Shown here: positions 56,041-64,000 of the stretch, one piece after another
Position numbering within the stretch: position 1 is the stretch's first letter
How the letters are laid out: each line of letters starts with the position of its first letter
NCBI RefSeq assembly: GCF_003369795.1
Contig: NZ_CP026730.1
Location: 2,914,001 to 2,978,000, forward strand
Length of the DNA stretch: 64,000 nt
DNA from: Streptomyces sp. CB09001
Lineage (GTDB): Bacteria > Actinomycetota > Actinomycetes > Streptomycetales > Streptomycetaceae
Direction: 5' to 3'
Notes under the pieces: generated by a model
Seen by the model: the letters and a program-made list of their open reading frames with translations, nothing else
Told to the model about the DNA's origin: nothing
Database searches by the model: none
Made by a program: the position numbers and the translations under genes

Positions 56041-56346
56041 ATGTACCACGTTGCCGTCGCCTTCGACGTACAGCCCGACCGGCACGAGGACTTCATCGCC
56101 GCCTGCCACGCCGACGCCCGCGACTCCGCCGTGGACGAGCCGTTCACCCAGCGGTTCGAGCTGGTGAAGGACGAGAACGACCCCAACCGGTTCTACCTGG
56201 ACGAGGTGTACGACGACGCGGCCGCCTTCGACAAGCACATGGCCGGTCCGCACTTCGCGAAGTTCTTCGAGCGGATCGGGGACATCGCCGAAGGCCCCAC
56301 CTGGCTGATCCGCGGCACCCGGGTCGTGGACCCCACCGCGTCCTGA
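56041..56346 (+). CDS. ABM-family (LsrG/YgiN-like) small monooxygenase
   Basis: Dimeric alpha/beta-barrel protein of 101 residues starting MYHVAVAFDVQPDRHEDF. RFYLDEVYDDAAAFDKHM is the typical second-strand and helix region. Such proteins oxidise quinols or anthrones without cofactor. In this aromatic pathway it may convert a hydroquinone to a quinone. AAGGAGG stands before the ATG. It follows the MFS gene by 28 nt. Confidence 0.85.
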   Translation: MYHVAVAFDVQPDRHEDFIAACHADARDSAVDEPFTQRFELVKDENDPNRFYLDEVYDDAAAFDKHMAGPHFAKFFERIGDIAEGPTWLIRGTRVVDPTAS

Positions 56347-56358
56347 CCCGTTCACAAC

Positions 56359-56414
56359 CGGCGGTCGGCCAAGCCGAGAGGGCTCACGAGCCTCCGCGCC
56401 CACGCCGACCGCCG
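56359..56414 (+). other. Inverted repeat between the ABM and cyclase genes
   Basis: CGGCGGTCGGC (56359-56369) pairs perfectly with 56404-56414, enclosing a smaller GGCT/AGCC hairpin. It may tune read-through within the operon or act as a weak terminator. The cyclase gene has its own strong ribosome site beyond it. Confidence 0.45.
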
Positions 56415-56462
56415 TACCCGTTTCCGCGCTTCCGCCCATCGCATCCCAAGGAGCATCCTGTT

Positions 56463-57290
56463 ATGTGCAGCCCCAAGGTCATGGAGCAGGTCTACGGAGA
56501 GGCCGGCCACGACTGCGCCGGTCACAGCGCCGGCTCCGAGGACGAGCGGCAGACGACCGGGCGGCCGAGCGGCGGCAGCCCACTCATCAGGGGGAGCCGC
56601 GTCAGCGATCTGACGCACACCTTCGGCAACGACTTCCCCGTGCTGGAGCCGATCGTCCTCAAGCCGAACATCGATCACTTCGCCGATGTGGCCGGCGAGG
56701 GGTTCAACGCGAACAAGCTGGAGATCGACGAGCACACCGGCACCCACGTGGACGGTCCCGCGCATCTCGAGGACGGTCCGATGTACACCGACGAGATCCC
56801 GATCGACCGCTTCATCGCCCCCCTCTGCGTCATCCGCATCGCGGACCGTGCCGCGAAGGACCACGACACCACCCTCACCGCGGACGACGTCCTCAGGTAC
56901 GAGAGCCGCCACGGCCGGATCCCGCAGGGCGCCCTGGTCGTCATGGACTCGGGCTGGTGCGACCGGATCAACACCCCCGGCGCCTACATCAACCGCGACG
57001 CCACGGGCGCGGCCCACTTCCCCGGCCTGGGCTTCGACGCCGCTGAGCTGCTGGTCCACGAGCGGGCGGTCAACGCCGCCGGCACCGACACCCCCAGCCT
57101 CGACGCCTCGAAGAACCTCCAGGTGGACGACCCGGGGGCGCACCGCATCGTCCTGGGAGACATGCGCTACGGGGTGGAGAACATCGCGAACCTGGCCACC
57201 GTGCCGGAGTTCGGCGCCACCGCGGTGATCGGGCTCATCAAGCACCGCAAGGGCTTCGCCGGACCGTGCCGTGTGTTCGGCATCCACTGA
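56463..57290 (+). CDS. Metal-dependent cyclase/hydrolase (kynurenine formamidase-like)
   Basis: Cyclase-superfamily protein of 275 residues. The metal-binding signature HTGTHVDGPAHL (about residues 92-103) is intact. Strand VSDLTHTF and C-terminal ATAVIGLIKHRKGF also fit the family. Members open amides or lactones, and some act in aromatic polyketide pathways. Possible roles here are ring closure, or release of an orsellinate-like chain, since the PKS lacks a thioesterase. AAGGAG precedes the ATG. The ~40-residue N-terminal extension is rich in Cys, Gly and His (CSPKVMEQ...HDCAGH) and unusual. Confidence 0.82.
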   Translation: MCSPKVMEQVYGEAGHDCAGHSAGSEDERQTTGRPSGGSPLIRGSRVSDLTHTFGNDFPVLEPIVLKPNIDHFADVAGEGFNANKLEIDEHTGTHVDGPAHLEDGPMYTDEIPIDRFIAPLCVIRIADRAAKDHDTTLTADDVLRYESRHGRIPQGALVVMDSGWCDRINTPGAYINRDATGAAHFPGLGFDAAELLVHERAVNAAGTDTPSLDASKNLQVDDPGAHRIVLGDMRYGVENIANLATVPEFGATAVIGLIKHRKGFAGPCRVFGIH

Positions 57291-57306
57291 CGGGGCGGGC
57301 ACACAG

Positions 57307-58500
57307 GTGACGGCCACCGCACCGCACCGCCCGACGGCCGCCGAACCGTCGCCACCGCGGCGGACGGCTTCCGGGACAGACCTGCTGAACGCCGTTCCGG
57401 CCACGCTCTCGGCCGCCGGGCGCGGGGCGGACGCCGCGGACCGCGACGGCCGGCTCGCACCGGAGACGATCGCGTCGCTGACGGCCGCCGGGTTCCACCG
57501 GCTCTTCGTGCCACCCGAACGGGGCGGTGCGGGCGGCGGCTTCGCCACCCTGGTCACCGCGGTCGCCGCGGTCGGCGAGGGCTGCGCGTCCGCCGCCTGG
57601 GTCGCGGCCGTCTTCGCCAACTTCGGCCGGCTCGCCGGGTTCCTGCCCCCCGAGGGCCGGCGCGGGATATGGGGCGACGGTCCGGACGTCCGTCTGGTCG
57701 GTGCCGTGGCGCCCACCGGGCGCGCCCGGCCGGGCCCGGGAGGGTGGCTTCTCTCCGGAAGCTGGCGGTACGTCAGCGGGGCCGCCTTCTCCCACTGGGC
57801 CCTGCTCGCCGGGAGGACGGCCGAGGACGGCGGCGAGGGCGTGCGGTTCTTCGCCGTGCCCCGCCACGCGTACGAGATCACCGGCACGTGGTCGGCCCCG
57901 GGCATGCGCGGCACGGGCAGTGACACGGTCCGGGTCGACGAGGCCTTCGTCGCGCGGGAGCTGTCCTTCCCCCGACGGCTGGCCGCCGACGGTGCGGTCG
58001 CGGCGCACCCCTGGCTGACCGTGCCGTCCGCGGCGGTGACCCCCCTGTGCTTCGTGGCGCCGGCCCTGGGAGCCGCGACCGCGGCCCTGGCCGCCTGGGC
58101 CCAGCGGCTTCGGGACGCACCGACCAGGTCCACGGACGCCGCGCGCGTCGCGCTGGCCCGGTCCATGGGCGAAGTGGACGCCGCCCGCCTCCTCGTCGAC
58201 CGGGCGGCCGCCACCGCCGACCGCGGCCGCGTCGGCCGCACCGACGCGCTGCGCAACGCACGCGACGCGGCCCTGGCGATGGAGCTGATCTCCACAGCCG
58301 TCTCCCGGCTGTACCGGCTGGTCGGAACCAGCGGCCAGTCGGAACCCCGGTTTCAGCGTCCTTGGCGCGACATCACCACCGCGGCCGGCCACGCCCTGCT
58401 GGACTTCGAAGCCGCCGGCCGCACCTACGCAGAGCAGTTGACCACTTCCCCGGGCGCACCCCACGGCGCCCGACGAGACGCGAGGAGCCATCGTGAGTGA
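57307..58500 (+). CDS. Flavin-dependent hydroxylase of the acyl-CoA dehydrogenase fold (HsaA/HpaB-like, group D)
   Basis: Protein of 397 residues from a GTG at 57307 (GTG 57271, inside the cyclase gene, is an alternative). It carries the N-terminal helical domain with GFHRLFVPPERGG, the middle strand region (LLSGSWRYVSGA) and WRDITTAAGHALLDFE at the C-terminus. The catalytic Glu of true acyl-CoA dehydrogenases is not seen; the C-terminal His-containing motif fits two-component hydroxylases that use reduced flavin from a partner. No flavin reductase gene is in the window. It overlaps the SDR gene by 8 nt. Confidence 0.82.
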   Translation: MTATAPHRPTAAEPSPPRRTASGTDLLNAVPATLSAAGRGADAADRDGRLAPETIASLTAAGFHRLFVPPERGGAGGGFATLVTAVAAVGEGCASAAWVAAVFANFGRLAGFLPPEGRRGIWGDGPDVRLVGAVAPTGRARPGPGGWLLSGSWRYVSGAAFSHWALLAGRTAEDGGEGVRFFAVPRHAYEITGTWSAPGMRGTGSDTVRVDEAFVARELSFPRRLAADGAVAAHPWLTVPSAAVTPLCFVAPALGAATAALAAWAQRLRDAPTRSTDAARVALARSMGEVDAARLLVDRAAATADRGRVGRTDALRNARDAALAMELISTAVSRLYRLVGTSGQSEPRFQRPWRDITTAAGHALLDFEAAGRTYAEQLTTSPGAPHGARRDARSHRE

Positions 58501-59233
58501 CACGGAATCGAGCAGGACGGAACGGCCCTGTGCACTGATCACGGGAGCCAACAAGGGGCTGGGCCGCGAGGTGGCACGCCAACTGGGACTGCGCGGCATG
58601 ACCGTACTCGCGGGCGCCCGTGACCGCTCCCGGGGCACTCGGGCCGTGGAGGAACTGCGGCAGTCCGGGATCGACGCCCACTTCATCCACCTCGACGTCG
58701 ACGACGAGTCGTCCGTGTCGGCCGCCGCCGACCGCATCGCGCGCGAACTCGGCCGTCTCGACGTGCTCGTCAACAACGCGGGCGTCGTCGAGGACGACAT
58801 CGCGCCCAGCGCGACGACGTCCACGCTGGCCGAACGGATCTACCGCACCAACGTGTTCGGCGTGATCGCGACGACCCACGCCATGCTGCCCCTGCTGCGC
58901 GAGTCGGACGCCGGCCGGATCGTCAACCTCTCCAGCAGACTCGGTTCGCTGGCCAAGGCCGCCGACTTCGCCGCCCCCCACCGCGCGCTGCTCGCGTACA
59001 ACTCCTCGAAGGCGGCGCTCAACTCGCTGACCCTGCACTACGCCCGCGAGTTCGCCGGAAGCCCCCTGAAGGTCAACTCCGCGACGCCCGGCTATGTGGC
59101 GACCGATCTGAACGGCCACCGGGGCACCCGCACGGTCGAGGAGGGCGCACGGGTGGTCGTGACCCTGGCCACCCTGGACAAGGACGGACCGACCGGTGGC
59201 TTCTTCGACGAGGACGGACCGGTGGCCTGGTGA
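58493..59233 (+). CDS. Short-chain dehydrogenase/reductase
   Basis: SDR of 246 residues: cofactor motif TGANKGLG (17-24), NNAG and catalytic Tyr169-x3-Lys173 (YNSSK) with Ser147/148. This is the carbonyl-reductase-like branch that prefers NADPH. The GTG start has GAGGAG upstream. The stop overlaps the methyltransferase start (GTGA, 59230). Substrate unknown; a keto or quinone intermediate of the aromatic pathway is likely. Confidence 0.88.
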   Translation: MSDTESSRTERPCALITGANKGLGREVARQLGLRGMTVLAGARDRSRGTRAVEELRQSGIDAHFIHLDVDDESSVSAAADRIARELGRLDVLVNNAGVVEDDIAPSATTSTLAERIYRTNVFGVIATTHAMLPLLRESDAGRIVNLSSRLGSLAKAADFAAPHRALLAYNSSKAALNSLTLHYAREFAGSPLKVNSATPGYVATDLNGHRGTRTVEEGARVVVTLATLDKDGPTGGFFDEDGPVAW

Positions 59234-60075
59234 CCGGAGCGACGAACGACGCCCCCGGGAGGAGGACGGCGGGCGAACGCTACGGCGAGACCCTCTTCGT
59301 CCGGGACACCCCGGAGCACCGGCGCCTGCGGCTCCTGGGCGAGGTCTTCGACCCGCTCTCCATACGGACGCTGGACGCCATCGGCGTGCGCCCCGGCATG
59401 CGCTGCCTGGAAATCGGGGCCGGCGGCGGTTCCATGGCGCGGTGGCTGTGCGGACGGGCCGCGCCGGCCCAGGTCGTGGCCACGGACCTCGACATCTCCC
59501 CGCTCGTGGCCCAGCCGGAGGAGAACCTCCTGCCGTTGGTCCACGACGTGACCCTGGACGACTTTCCCGCGCACTCCTTCGACCTGGTCCACGCCCGCTT
59601 CGTACTCAACCATCTTCCCGAACGGGACGAGGTGCTCAGGCGGATCGTGCGGTGGCTGCGGCCCGGCGGTGTCCTGGTGGTCGAGTCGTTCTCGTGGTTC
59701 CCCGTGGACGGTTCCCCGGACGCCGGGTACCGCAAGGTGCTGCTCCGGTGGAGCGAGCTGCTGCGGGACACCATCGGAACCGACAGCAGGTGGGCCCGCA
59801 ACTACCCCTCCGCCCTCGCACACCACGGCCTGCGCGACCTCGGCGCGAACACGGTCACCCAGCACGTCAGAGGAGGCAGCGACCTCGCCGACTTCTGGCG
59901 GCTCACCGTCGGCATGTCCAAGGAACAGCTCCTCGGCAAGGGCTATCTCTCCGCGAAGGAGTACGAGGAGTTCGCCGCGCGGATGCGGAACGTGGACTTC
60001 TGGGACCTGGCACCGGCCCTCACCCAGGCGTGGGGGCGGAAGGCGTGGGGGCGGAAGGCGTGGGGGCGGAAATGA
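59230..60075 (+). CDS. SAM-dependent methyltransferase
   Basis: Class I methyltransferase of 281 residues. SAM motif I is CLEIGAGGG (59-67), followed by TDLD and the post-motif FDLVHARFVLNHLPER. It resembles small-molecule O- or C-methyltransferases. The C-terminus is a triple AWGRK repeat coded by 15-bp units, right where the frame meets the next start (ATGA at 60072). Coupled at both ends by 4-nt overlaps. Confidence 0.87.
   Translation: MTGATNDAPGRRTAGERYGETLFVRDTPEHRRLRLLGEVFDPLSIRTLDAIGVRPGMRCLEIGAGGGSMARWLCGRAAPAQVVATDLDISPLVAQPEENLLPLVHDVTLDDFPAHSFDLVHARFVLNHLPERDEVLRRIVRWLRPGGVLVVESFSWFPVDGSPDAGYRKVLLRWSELLRDTIGTDSRWARNYPSALAHHGLRDLGANTVTQHVRGGSDLADFWRLTVGMSKEQLLGKGYLSAKEYEEFAARMRNVDFWDLAPALTQAWGRKAWGRKAWGRK
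60028..60072 (+). repeat. 15-bp minisatellite at the methyltransferase C-terminus
   Basis: Three copies of GCGTGGGGGCGGAAG (the last ending A) at 60028-60072 encode AWGRK three times and end exactly at the start codon of the next gene. Confidence 0.93.
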
Positions 60076-60941
60076 CCGCTGTCCGGCCCCGCCTCGGCCA
60101 CATCTCGTTCCTGAACAGCTACCCGCTCCTGTGGTCACTGCGCAGGACGGGTGTCCTGCCCACGGTGTCGCTGCACATCGACACCCCGGACAAGCTGAGC
60201 GACGACCTGGTGGCGGGCCGGCTCGACGCGGGTCCGATCACCGTGGCCGAGTACCTCCGCCACCACGACCGCCTGCTCCTGCTCCCCGGCCTCGCCATCG
60301 GCTGCGACGGCCCGGTGCTCTCCTGCAACATCGTCAGCAAGGTGCCGTTGCGGGACCTGCACGAGCGCCCGGTCGGTCTCGGCACCACAAGCCGCACCAC
60401 GGTGCTCCTGGCCCAACTGCTCCTGGAGGAGCACCTGGGAGTCCGCCCCCGCTACACCCCGTGCGTCCCGACGCTCTCCGCCATGCTGCGCCATGCCGAT
60501 GCCGGTGTGCTCATCGGGGACGTGGCGCTGCGCGCCCGCCTGGCGGACGGGCCGCGTCTCGGCCTCGAGGTCCATGACACCGGCGCGCTGTGGAAGGACT
60601 GGACCGGGCTCCCCATGGTCTTCGCGGCGTGGGCCGTACGGCGCGAGTTCGCCGAACGGCATCCGGCCGAGACCGACGCACTGGCGCGCGGACTGCGACT
60701 GGCCCGCGCCCACAGCGAGGCCCACCTCGACACCGTCGCACGCGATGTCACCCTGCTCGGCACCACCGTCGCACCGCGTCAGGCCGCCGACTACTTCCGG
60801 CACCTGTCGTTCGACCTGACGGCACGGCACCTGGAGGGCATGCGGACGTTCGCCCGCCTCGCGGCCGAACGGGGCGCCGTCCCGGCATGCCCGCCGTTCT
60901 CGTTCCTCGGGTCCCCCCGCCCGGTGGGGAGCGACGCATGA
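60072..60941 (+). CDS. MqnA-like chorismate dehydratase homologue
   Basis: Protein of 289 residues with the periplasmic-binding-protein-like fold of MqnA: GHISFLNSYPLLW at the N-terminus, LDAGPITVAEYLRH, CDGPVLSCNIVSKVPL, TSRTTVLLAQLLLEE, GVLIGDVAL and FAAWAVRREF. MqnA removes water from chorismate to give 3-[(1-carboxyvinyl)oxy]benzoate in the futalosine route to menaquinone. No other futalosine gene is nearby; it is locked by 4-nt overlaps between a methyltransferase and a CoA-transferase. A dedicated copy supplying an aryl acid to the pathway is my inference. It could instead be a MqnA paralogue with another substrate. Confidence 0.83.
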   Translation: MTAVRPRLGHISFLNSYPLLWSLRRTGVLPTVSLHIDTPDKLSDDLVAGRLDAGPITVAEYLRHHDRLLLLPGLAIGCDGPVLSCNIVSKVPLRDLHERPVGLGTTSRTTVLLAQLLLEEHLGVRPRYTPCVPTLSAMLRHADAGVLIGDVALRARLADGPRLGLEVHDTGALWKDWTGLPMVFAAWAVRREFAERHPAETDALARGLRLARAHSEAHLDTVARDVTLLGTTVAPRQAADYFRHLSFDLTARHLEGMRTFARLAAERGAVPACPPFSFLGSPRPVGSDA

Positions 60942-62968
60942 ACGTGGCACCCGCCGTCGACGGGAGGGCACGCACACACGGCCCGCACGCCGGCCCGCCG
61001 ACCGCCCCCTCGACCGCCCCGCTGGCCGGTGTCACGGTCGACGGTACGGCCGCGGGACCGGCGGGCGCGGTCGCACTCGACCATCTCCGCGCGCTGGGCG
61101 CCAGGCACCGTCCCGGTGTCCGGACCCCGCGGCACGGGGCGACGGAGCACCTCACCGTGCTGCCCGAGGACGGCCTGCCTCCCCTGGTCTGCGAGATACT
61201 CCCGTTCCCGGACGCCCCCGGGTCCCGGCTCGGCGAGACGGCCCTCCAGGCCATGGCGGGCCTGATGGCGGTGAACGGCCGGCAAGGAAACGCACCACGC
61301 CGCCTGCCGCTGGACTACGTCTCCGCCTGCGCCGGGGTGATCGCGGTGCAGGGGGTACTCGCGGCCCTGATCGCGCGGACGCGTGGAGCGCCGCTGGGAC
61401 GGATCCGCACGGCCCGTTCGAGCGCGGCGTTGCTGACCGTCTCGCAGTACTTGGCCGCCGAGACCGCCACGGACGGCACGGCGCCGGACGGGACTGGGCC
61501 GGACGGGACTGGGCCGGACGGGACTGGGCCGGACGGACCACCGGCACCTCGGCCCACGACCGGGACCGGGACCGGGACCGGGATTGGGACCGAGACCGGC
61601 CCGCCGTTCCTCAGCCGGGACGGAGTCTGGTTCGAACTGGAGGCGCTGGACGGTACCCCCTGGCGCGATTTCTGGGCCGCTCTCGGCCTTCGAGGCCGTG
61701 AGGTCCCGCTCGGCTGGCGGGCCTTCGTCAACCGCTACTCCGCGGCGACGGCGCCGCTGCCCCCGCTCCTGCACCGGACACTCGGCACCCGCGACTTCAC
61801 GGACATCGCCGCCGCCGGAGCCCGCAGCGGCCTCAGCGTGTGCCGCATCCGTACGACGGCCGAGCGGTACGCGGAGGAGGAACCGCTCCCGGCGCCATGG
61901 AGTCTGCGCGCACCGGGCACGGAGCACACGGCGCACACGAAGCACCCCGGCTCCCGCCCGGCCCCGTGGTCCGCCCCCCACGTTCCTCCGACGGCCGGGC
62001 AACCGCTGCGGGGCATCACCGTGGTGGAGGCGACCCGGCGTATCCAGGGCCCGATGGCCGGGCACGTCCTCCAGATGCTCGGCGCGCACGTCGTACGCGT
62101 CGAACCCCCGGGCGGCGATCCGCAGCGCGGCGCGGAGCCGGTGGTCGGCGACTGTTCCGCCCGGTTCCTCGCCCTGAACGAGGCCAAGAGCGTGGTCGAG
62201 GCCGACCTCAAGACCGCCGAGGGCCGGCGCACGGTCCGGGAGCTGGCCCTGCGGGCCGACGTCTTCCTCCACAACTGGGCGCCGGGCAAGGCCGAGGTCT
62301 TCGGCCTCGACGCCGAGACCCTCTGCGCGGCCAACCCCGCCCTGGTGCACGCCCACGCCTCGGGGTGGGGGCCCTCGTCGGCTCCGGACCTCTTCCCCGG
62401 TACGGACTTCATGGTCCAGGCCCGGTCCGGTCTGGCCTGGGAGATGGCCGACGGCGCCGACCGGCCCCGGCCGACGCTGATGACGGTGCTCGACATCCTG
62501 GGCGGGCTCATATCGGCCGAGGGCGTTCTCGCCGGGCTGCTGGCCCGCGAACTCGGGGGCGGACCCCAGCGGGTGGACACGTCCCTGCTGTCCGCGGCGT
62601 CGGTTCTCCAACGCCTGGAAGCAGACCGCGGCCCCTCCGCACCTGCGCATGCGGCGTGGGAGGGCCCCTACCGCACGGCGAAGGGCCACATCGCCCTGTC
62701 GCTGCCGGCCGCCGGAGGGCGGAGGCTTCTGGCCACGGCGCTGAACATCCCGGCCACCGGGCCGCAGCCACCCCTGCGTGCCACCGTCGCCGCCCGCCTT
62801 CTGACCCGACCGGCCCGGAGCTGGATCGAGGACCTCGGCCGGAACGGGATCGAGGCGGTCCTCGTCCAGCAACACATCTCAGCCGTCGCCCGGGACCCGG
62901 CCTTCCGCGCGGACCTCCGTCATGGCGCGTGCGCGCTGGTGGCACCCCCTTGGAGGTTCCTGTCATGA
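60938..62968 (+). CDS. Two-domain class III CoA-transferase (CaiB/BaiF), N-half degenerate
   Basis: Protein of 676 residues made of two CaiB-like halves. The C-terminal half (about 350-676) has the intact signature: RIQGPMAGHVLQMLGAHVVRVEPPGGD, LNEAKSVVEADLK and the candidate catalytic Asp in FPGTDFMVQARSG. The N-terminal half (about 30-330) keeps the fold pattern (LDYVSACAGVIAVQGVLAAL) but lacks that Asp. It is interrupted by DGTGP and GT repeats coded by minisatellites. The family moves CoA between acids. Next to an aryl-AMP ligase and a MqnA-like enzyme, CoA activation of an aromatic acid is plausible. Coupled by 4-nt overlaps at both ends. Confidence 0.84.
   Translation: MNVAPAVDGRARTHGPHAGPPTAPSTAPLAGVTVDGTAAGPAGAVALDHLRALGARHRPGVRTPRHGATEHLTVLPEDGLPPLVCEILPFPDAPGSRLGETALQAMAGLMAVNGRQGNAPRRLPLDYVSACAGVIAVQGVLAALIARTRGAPLGRIRTARSSAALLTVSQYLAAETATDGTAPDGTGPDGTGPDGTGPDGPPAPRPTTGTGTGTGIGTETGPPFLSRDGVWFELEALDGTPWRDFWAALGLRGREVPLGWRAFVNRYSAATAPLPPLLHRTLGTRDFTDIAAAGARSGLSVCRIRTTAERYAEEEPLPAPWSLRAPGTEHTAHTKHPGSRPAPWSAPHVPPTAGQPLRGITVVEATRRIQGPMAGHVLQMLGAHVVRVEPPGGDPQRGAEPVVGDCSARFLALNEAKSVVEADLKTAEGRRTVRELALRADVFLHNWAPGKAEVFGLDAETLCAANPALVHAHASGWGPSSAPDLFPGTDFMVQARSGLAWEMADGADRPRPTLMTVLDILGGLISAEGVLAGLLARELGGGPQRVDTSLLSAASVLQRLEADRGPSAPAHAAWEGPYRTAKGHIALSLPAAGGRRLLATALNIPATGPQPPLRATVAARLLTRPARSWIEDLGRNGIEAVLVQQHISAVARDPAFRADLRHGACALVAPPWRFLS
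61486..61584 (+). repeat. 15-bp and 6-bp tandem repeats in the CoA-transferase gene
   Basis: Three perfect copies of GGACGGGACTGGGCC (61486-61530; pentapeptide DGTGP) are followed by CGGGAC-type hexamers (61561-61584; Gly-Thr dipeptides). They form a low-complexity loop in the degenerate N-half. Confidence 0.93.
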
Positions 62969-64000
62969 CCGTGCAGCTGCCCGACCTCGTCCCTGCCGGA
63001 CTGCGCCGGCGCTGGAGGGCCGAGGGCGTCTATCCCGGACGCCCGCTGTTCGACCTCTTCCGGGAACGGGCGCGCGAACACCCCGACGCCCACGCCGTGG
63101 TGGAGCCGCACGGCACCACCACGTACGCCGGACTCCTGCGCGCCGCCACGGCTCTCGCCGCCGAACTGGACGAGCGGGGCGTTCGCGGAGGTGACGTCGT
63201 CGCGGTCAACCTGGCCAACGGATGGCGAGCGCTCGCCGCCGACCTGGCCATCGCGGCGACGGGGGCCGTCAGCCTGCCGTATCCCCTCGGCCGCAGACGT
63301 CAGGACACCAGGGCCATCCTGGGGAAGTCCCGCGCCGTCGCGGCACTCATCACCCGTACGGTCGGGGACCAGGACTACGCGCGGACGGTCGACGAGCTCC
63401 GGGCGGACCTGCCCGAACTGCGGCACGTGTACGTCGAGGGCCCACGACTGCCCGGCATGCGCGCGCTGGAACCGGTGTGGCACGGCCCGGTCCCGCCGCA
63501 GGACCGGCTCCCCCGGGCGTCCCCGGACCCCGACTCGGCCGCGCGCATCATCGTGTCGTCCGGCACGGAGGCGGCGCCCAAACTCGTGGCCTACTCCCAC
63601 AACGCGCTCGCCGCCAGCCGTGGACGCCTGCTGCTGAACCTGCGCGCCGGCGACCGGGAACCCCTGCGCCTGCTGTGCATGGTCCCGCTGGCCTCCGCCT
63701 TCGGTTCGGTCGGCCTGGTCGCACTGTGCGTGCTGGGCGCGACGGTGCTCGTCACCCCCCGCTTCTCCCCCTCGGCGACACTCCGCATGGTCGCCGAACG
63801 ACGCCCGACCCACCTTCTCGGCGTACCCACGATGTACCAGGAACTCCTCACCGACCCGACGCTGCCGGACACGGACGTGTCCTCGCTGCGCTGCGTCGTC
63901 AGCGGCGGTGCACCGCTCCACCCGGAGACCGCCGCGCGGTTGCGGCGCGGCCTGTGCGCCACGGTCACCACCGTGTACGGGTCGGCGGACGGGGTCAACT
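62965..64000 (+). CDS. Aryl-acid AMP ligase (DhbE/EntE-like), cut by right edge
   Basis: First 345 residues of an ANL-superfamily enzyme. The N-terminus (RRRWRAEGVYPGRPLFDLF) resembles DhbE/EntE aryl-AMP ligases. The phosphate loop reads IIVSSGTEAAPKLVAYSH (Gly/Thr-rich, somewhat shortened), and VYGSADG corresponds to motif A5. The aryl-acid pocket cannot be read with confidence. ATG overlaps the CoA-transferase stop. It would activate an aromatic acid, perhaps one derived from the MqnA-like product, for transfer to a carrier or CoA. The 3' end lies outside the window. Confidence 0.85.
   Translation, partial: MTVQLPDLVPAGLRRRWRAEGVYPGRPLFDLFRERAREHPDAHAVVEPHGTTTYAGLLRAATALAAELDERGVRGGDVVAVNLANGWRALAADLAIAATGAVSLPYPLGRRRQDTRAILGKSRAVAALITRTVGDQDYARTVDELRADLPELRHVYVEGPRLPGMRALEPVWHGPVPPQDRLPRASPDPDSAARIIVSSGTEAAPKLVAYSHNALAASRGRLLLNLRAGDREPLRLLCMVPLASAFGSVGLVALCVLGATVLVTPRFSPSATLRMVAERRPTHLLGVPTMYQELLTDPTLPDTDVSSLRCVVSGGAPLHPETAARLRRGLCATVTTVYGSADGVN

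Overview
The window is high-GC actinomycete DNA. Codon third positions are almost all G or C, starts are often GTG, and genes are joined by 4-nt ATGA/GTGA overlaps. Everything points to a Streptomyces chromosome region holding two adjacent biosynthetic gene clusters.

Region 1 (1-38.7 kb) matches the core of the calcium-dependent antibiotic (CDA) lipopeptide cluster of S. coelicolor in gene order and in adenylation-domain signatures. Three NRPS genes read rightward. The first runs in from the left edge and ends with modules for Asp, Asp and 4-hydroxyphenylglycine plus epimerisation. The second carries Asp, Gly, and Asn plus epimerisation. The third carries (methyl)Glu, Trp and a thioesterase. 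An alpha/beta hydrolase and a HasP-like kinase follow. Convergent to these lie an ABC exporter and an AsnO-type asparagine oxygenase, whose metal-binding residues fall at exactly the AsnO positions. Next on the minus strand comes the acyl-tail operon: ACP, FabF3-like, HxcO-like and FabH4-like. The second NRPS gene carries a single-base deletion near 12869 that splits it in two, 75 bp left of a 635-bp perfect repeat shared with another module. A decayed alkaline-phosphatase-superfamily gene sits between asnO and fabH4. No HcmO homologue is seen there.

Region 2 (38.8-64 kb, open at the right edge) is a different cluster that I do not recognise. Its leftward half holds a MarR regulator, a Cys-rich unknown, two aldo/keto reductases, an AfsA-like/HAD/KSIII/small-protein operon closed by a 19-bp terminator stem, a truncated MDR reductase and a PaaK-like ligase with a degenerate nucleotide-binding loop. 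A FAD aromatic hydroxylase reads rightward within it. The rightward half begins with an iterative type I PKS with orsellinate-synthase layout (KS-AT-degenerate DH-ACP). It continues with a TetR regulator, MFS exporter, ABM monooxygenase, metal-dependent cyclase/hydrolase, group D-like flavin hydroxylase, SDR, methyltransferase, MqnA-like chorismate dehydratase homologue, a two-domain class III CoA-transferase and an aryl-AMP ligase. The last four junctions are all 4-nt overlaps.

My reading is that region 2 joins a polyketide-derived aromatic unit with a chorismate-derived aryl acid, and may have its own AfsA-linked chemistry or signal. That is inference from family content and gene order. A scale-crossing oddity is a set of in-frame 15- and 18-bp minisatellites at the C-termini or linkers of several unrelated enzymes in both regions.
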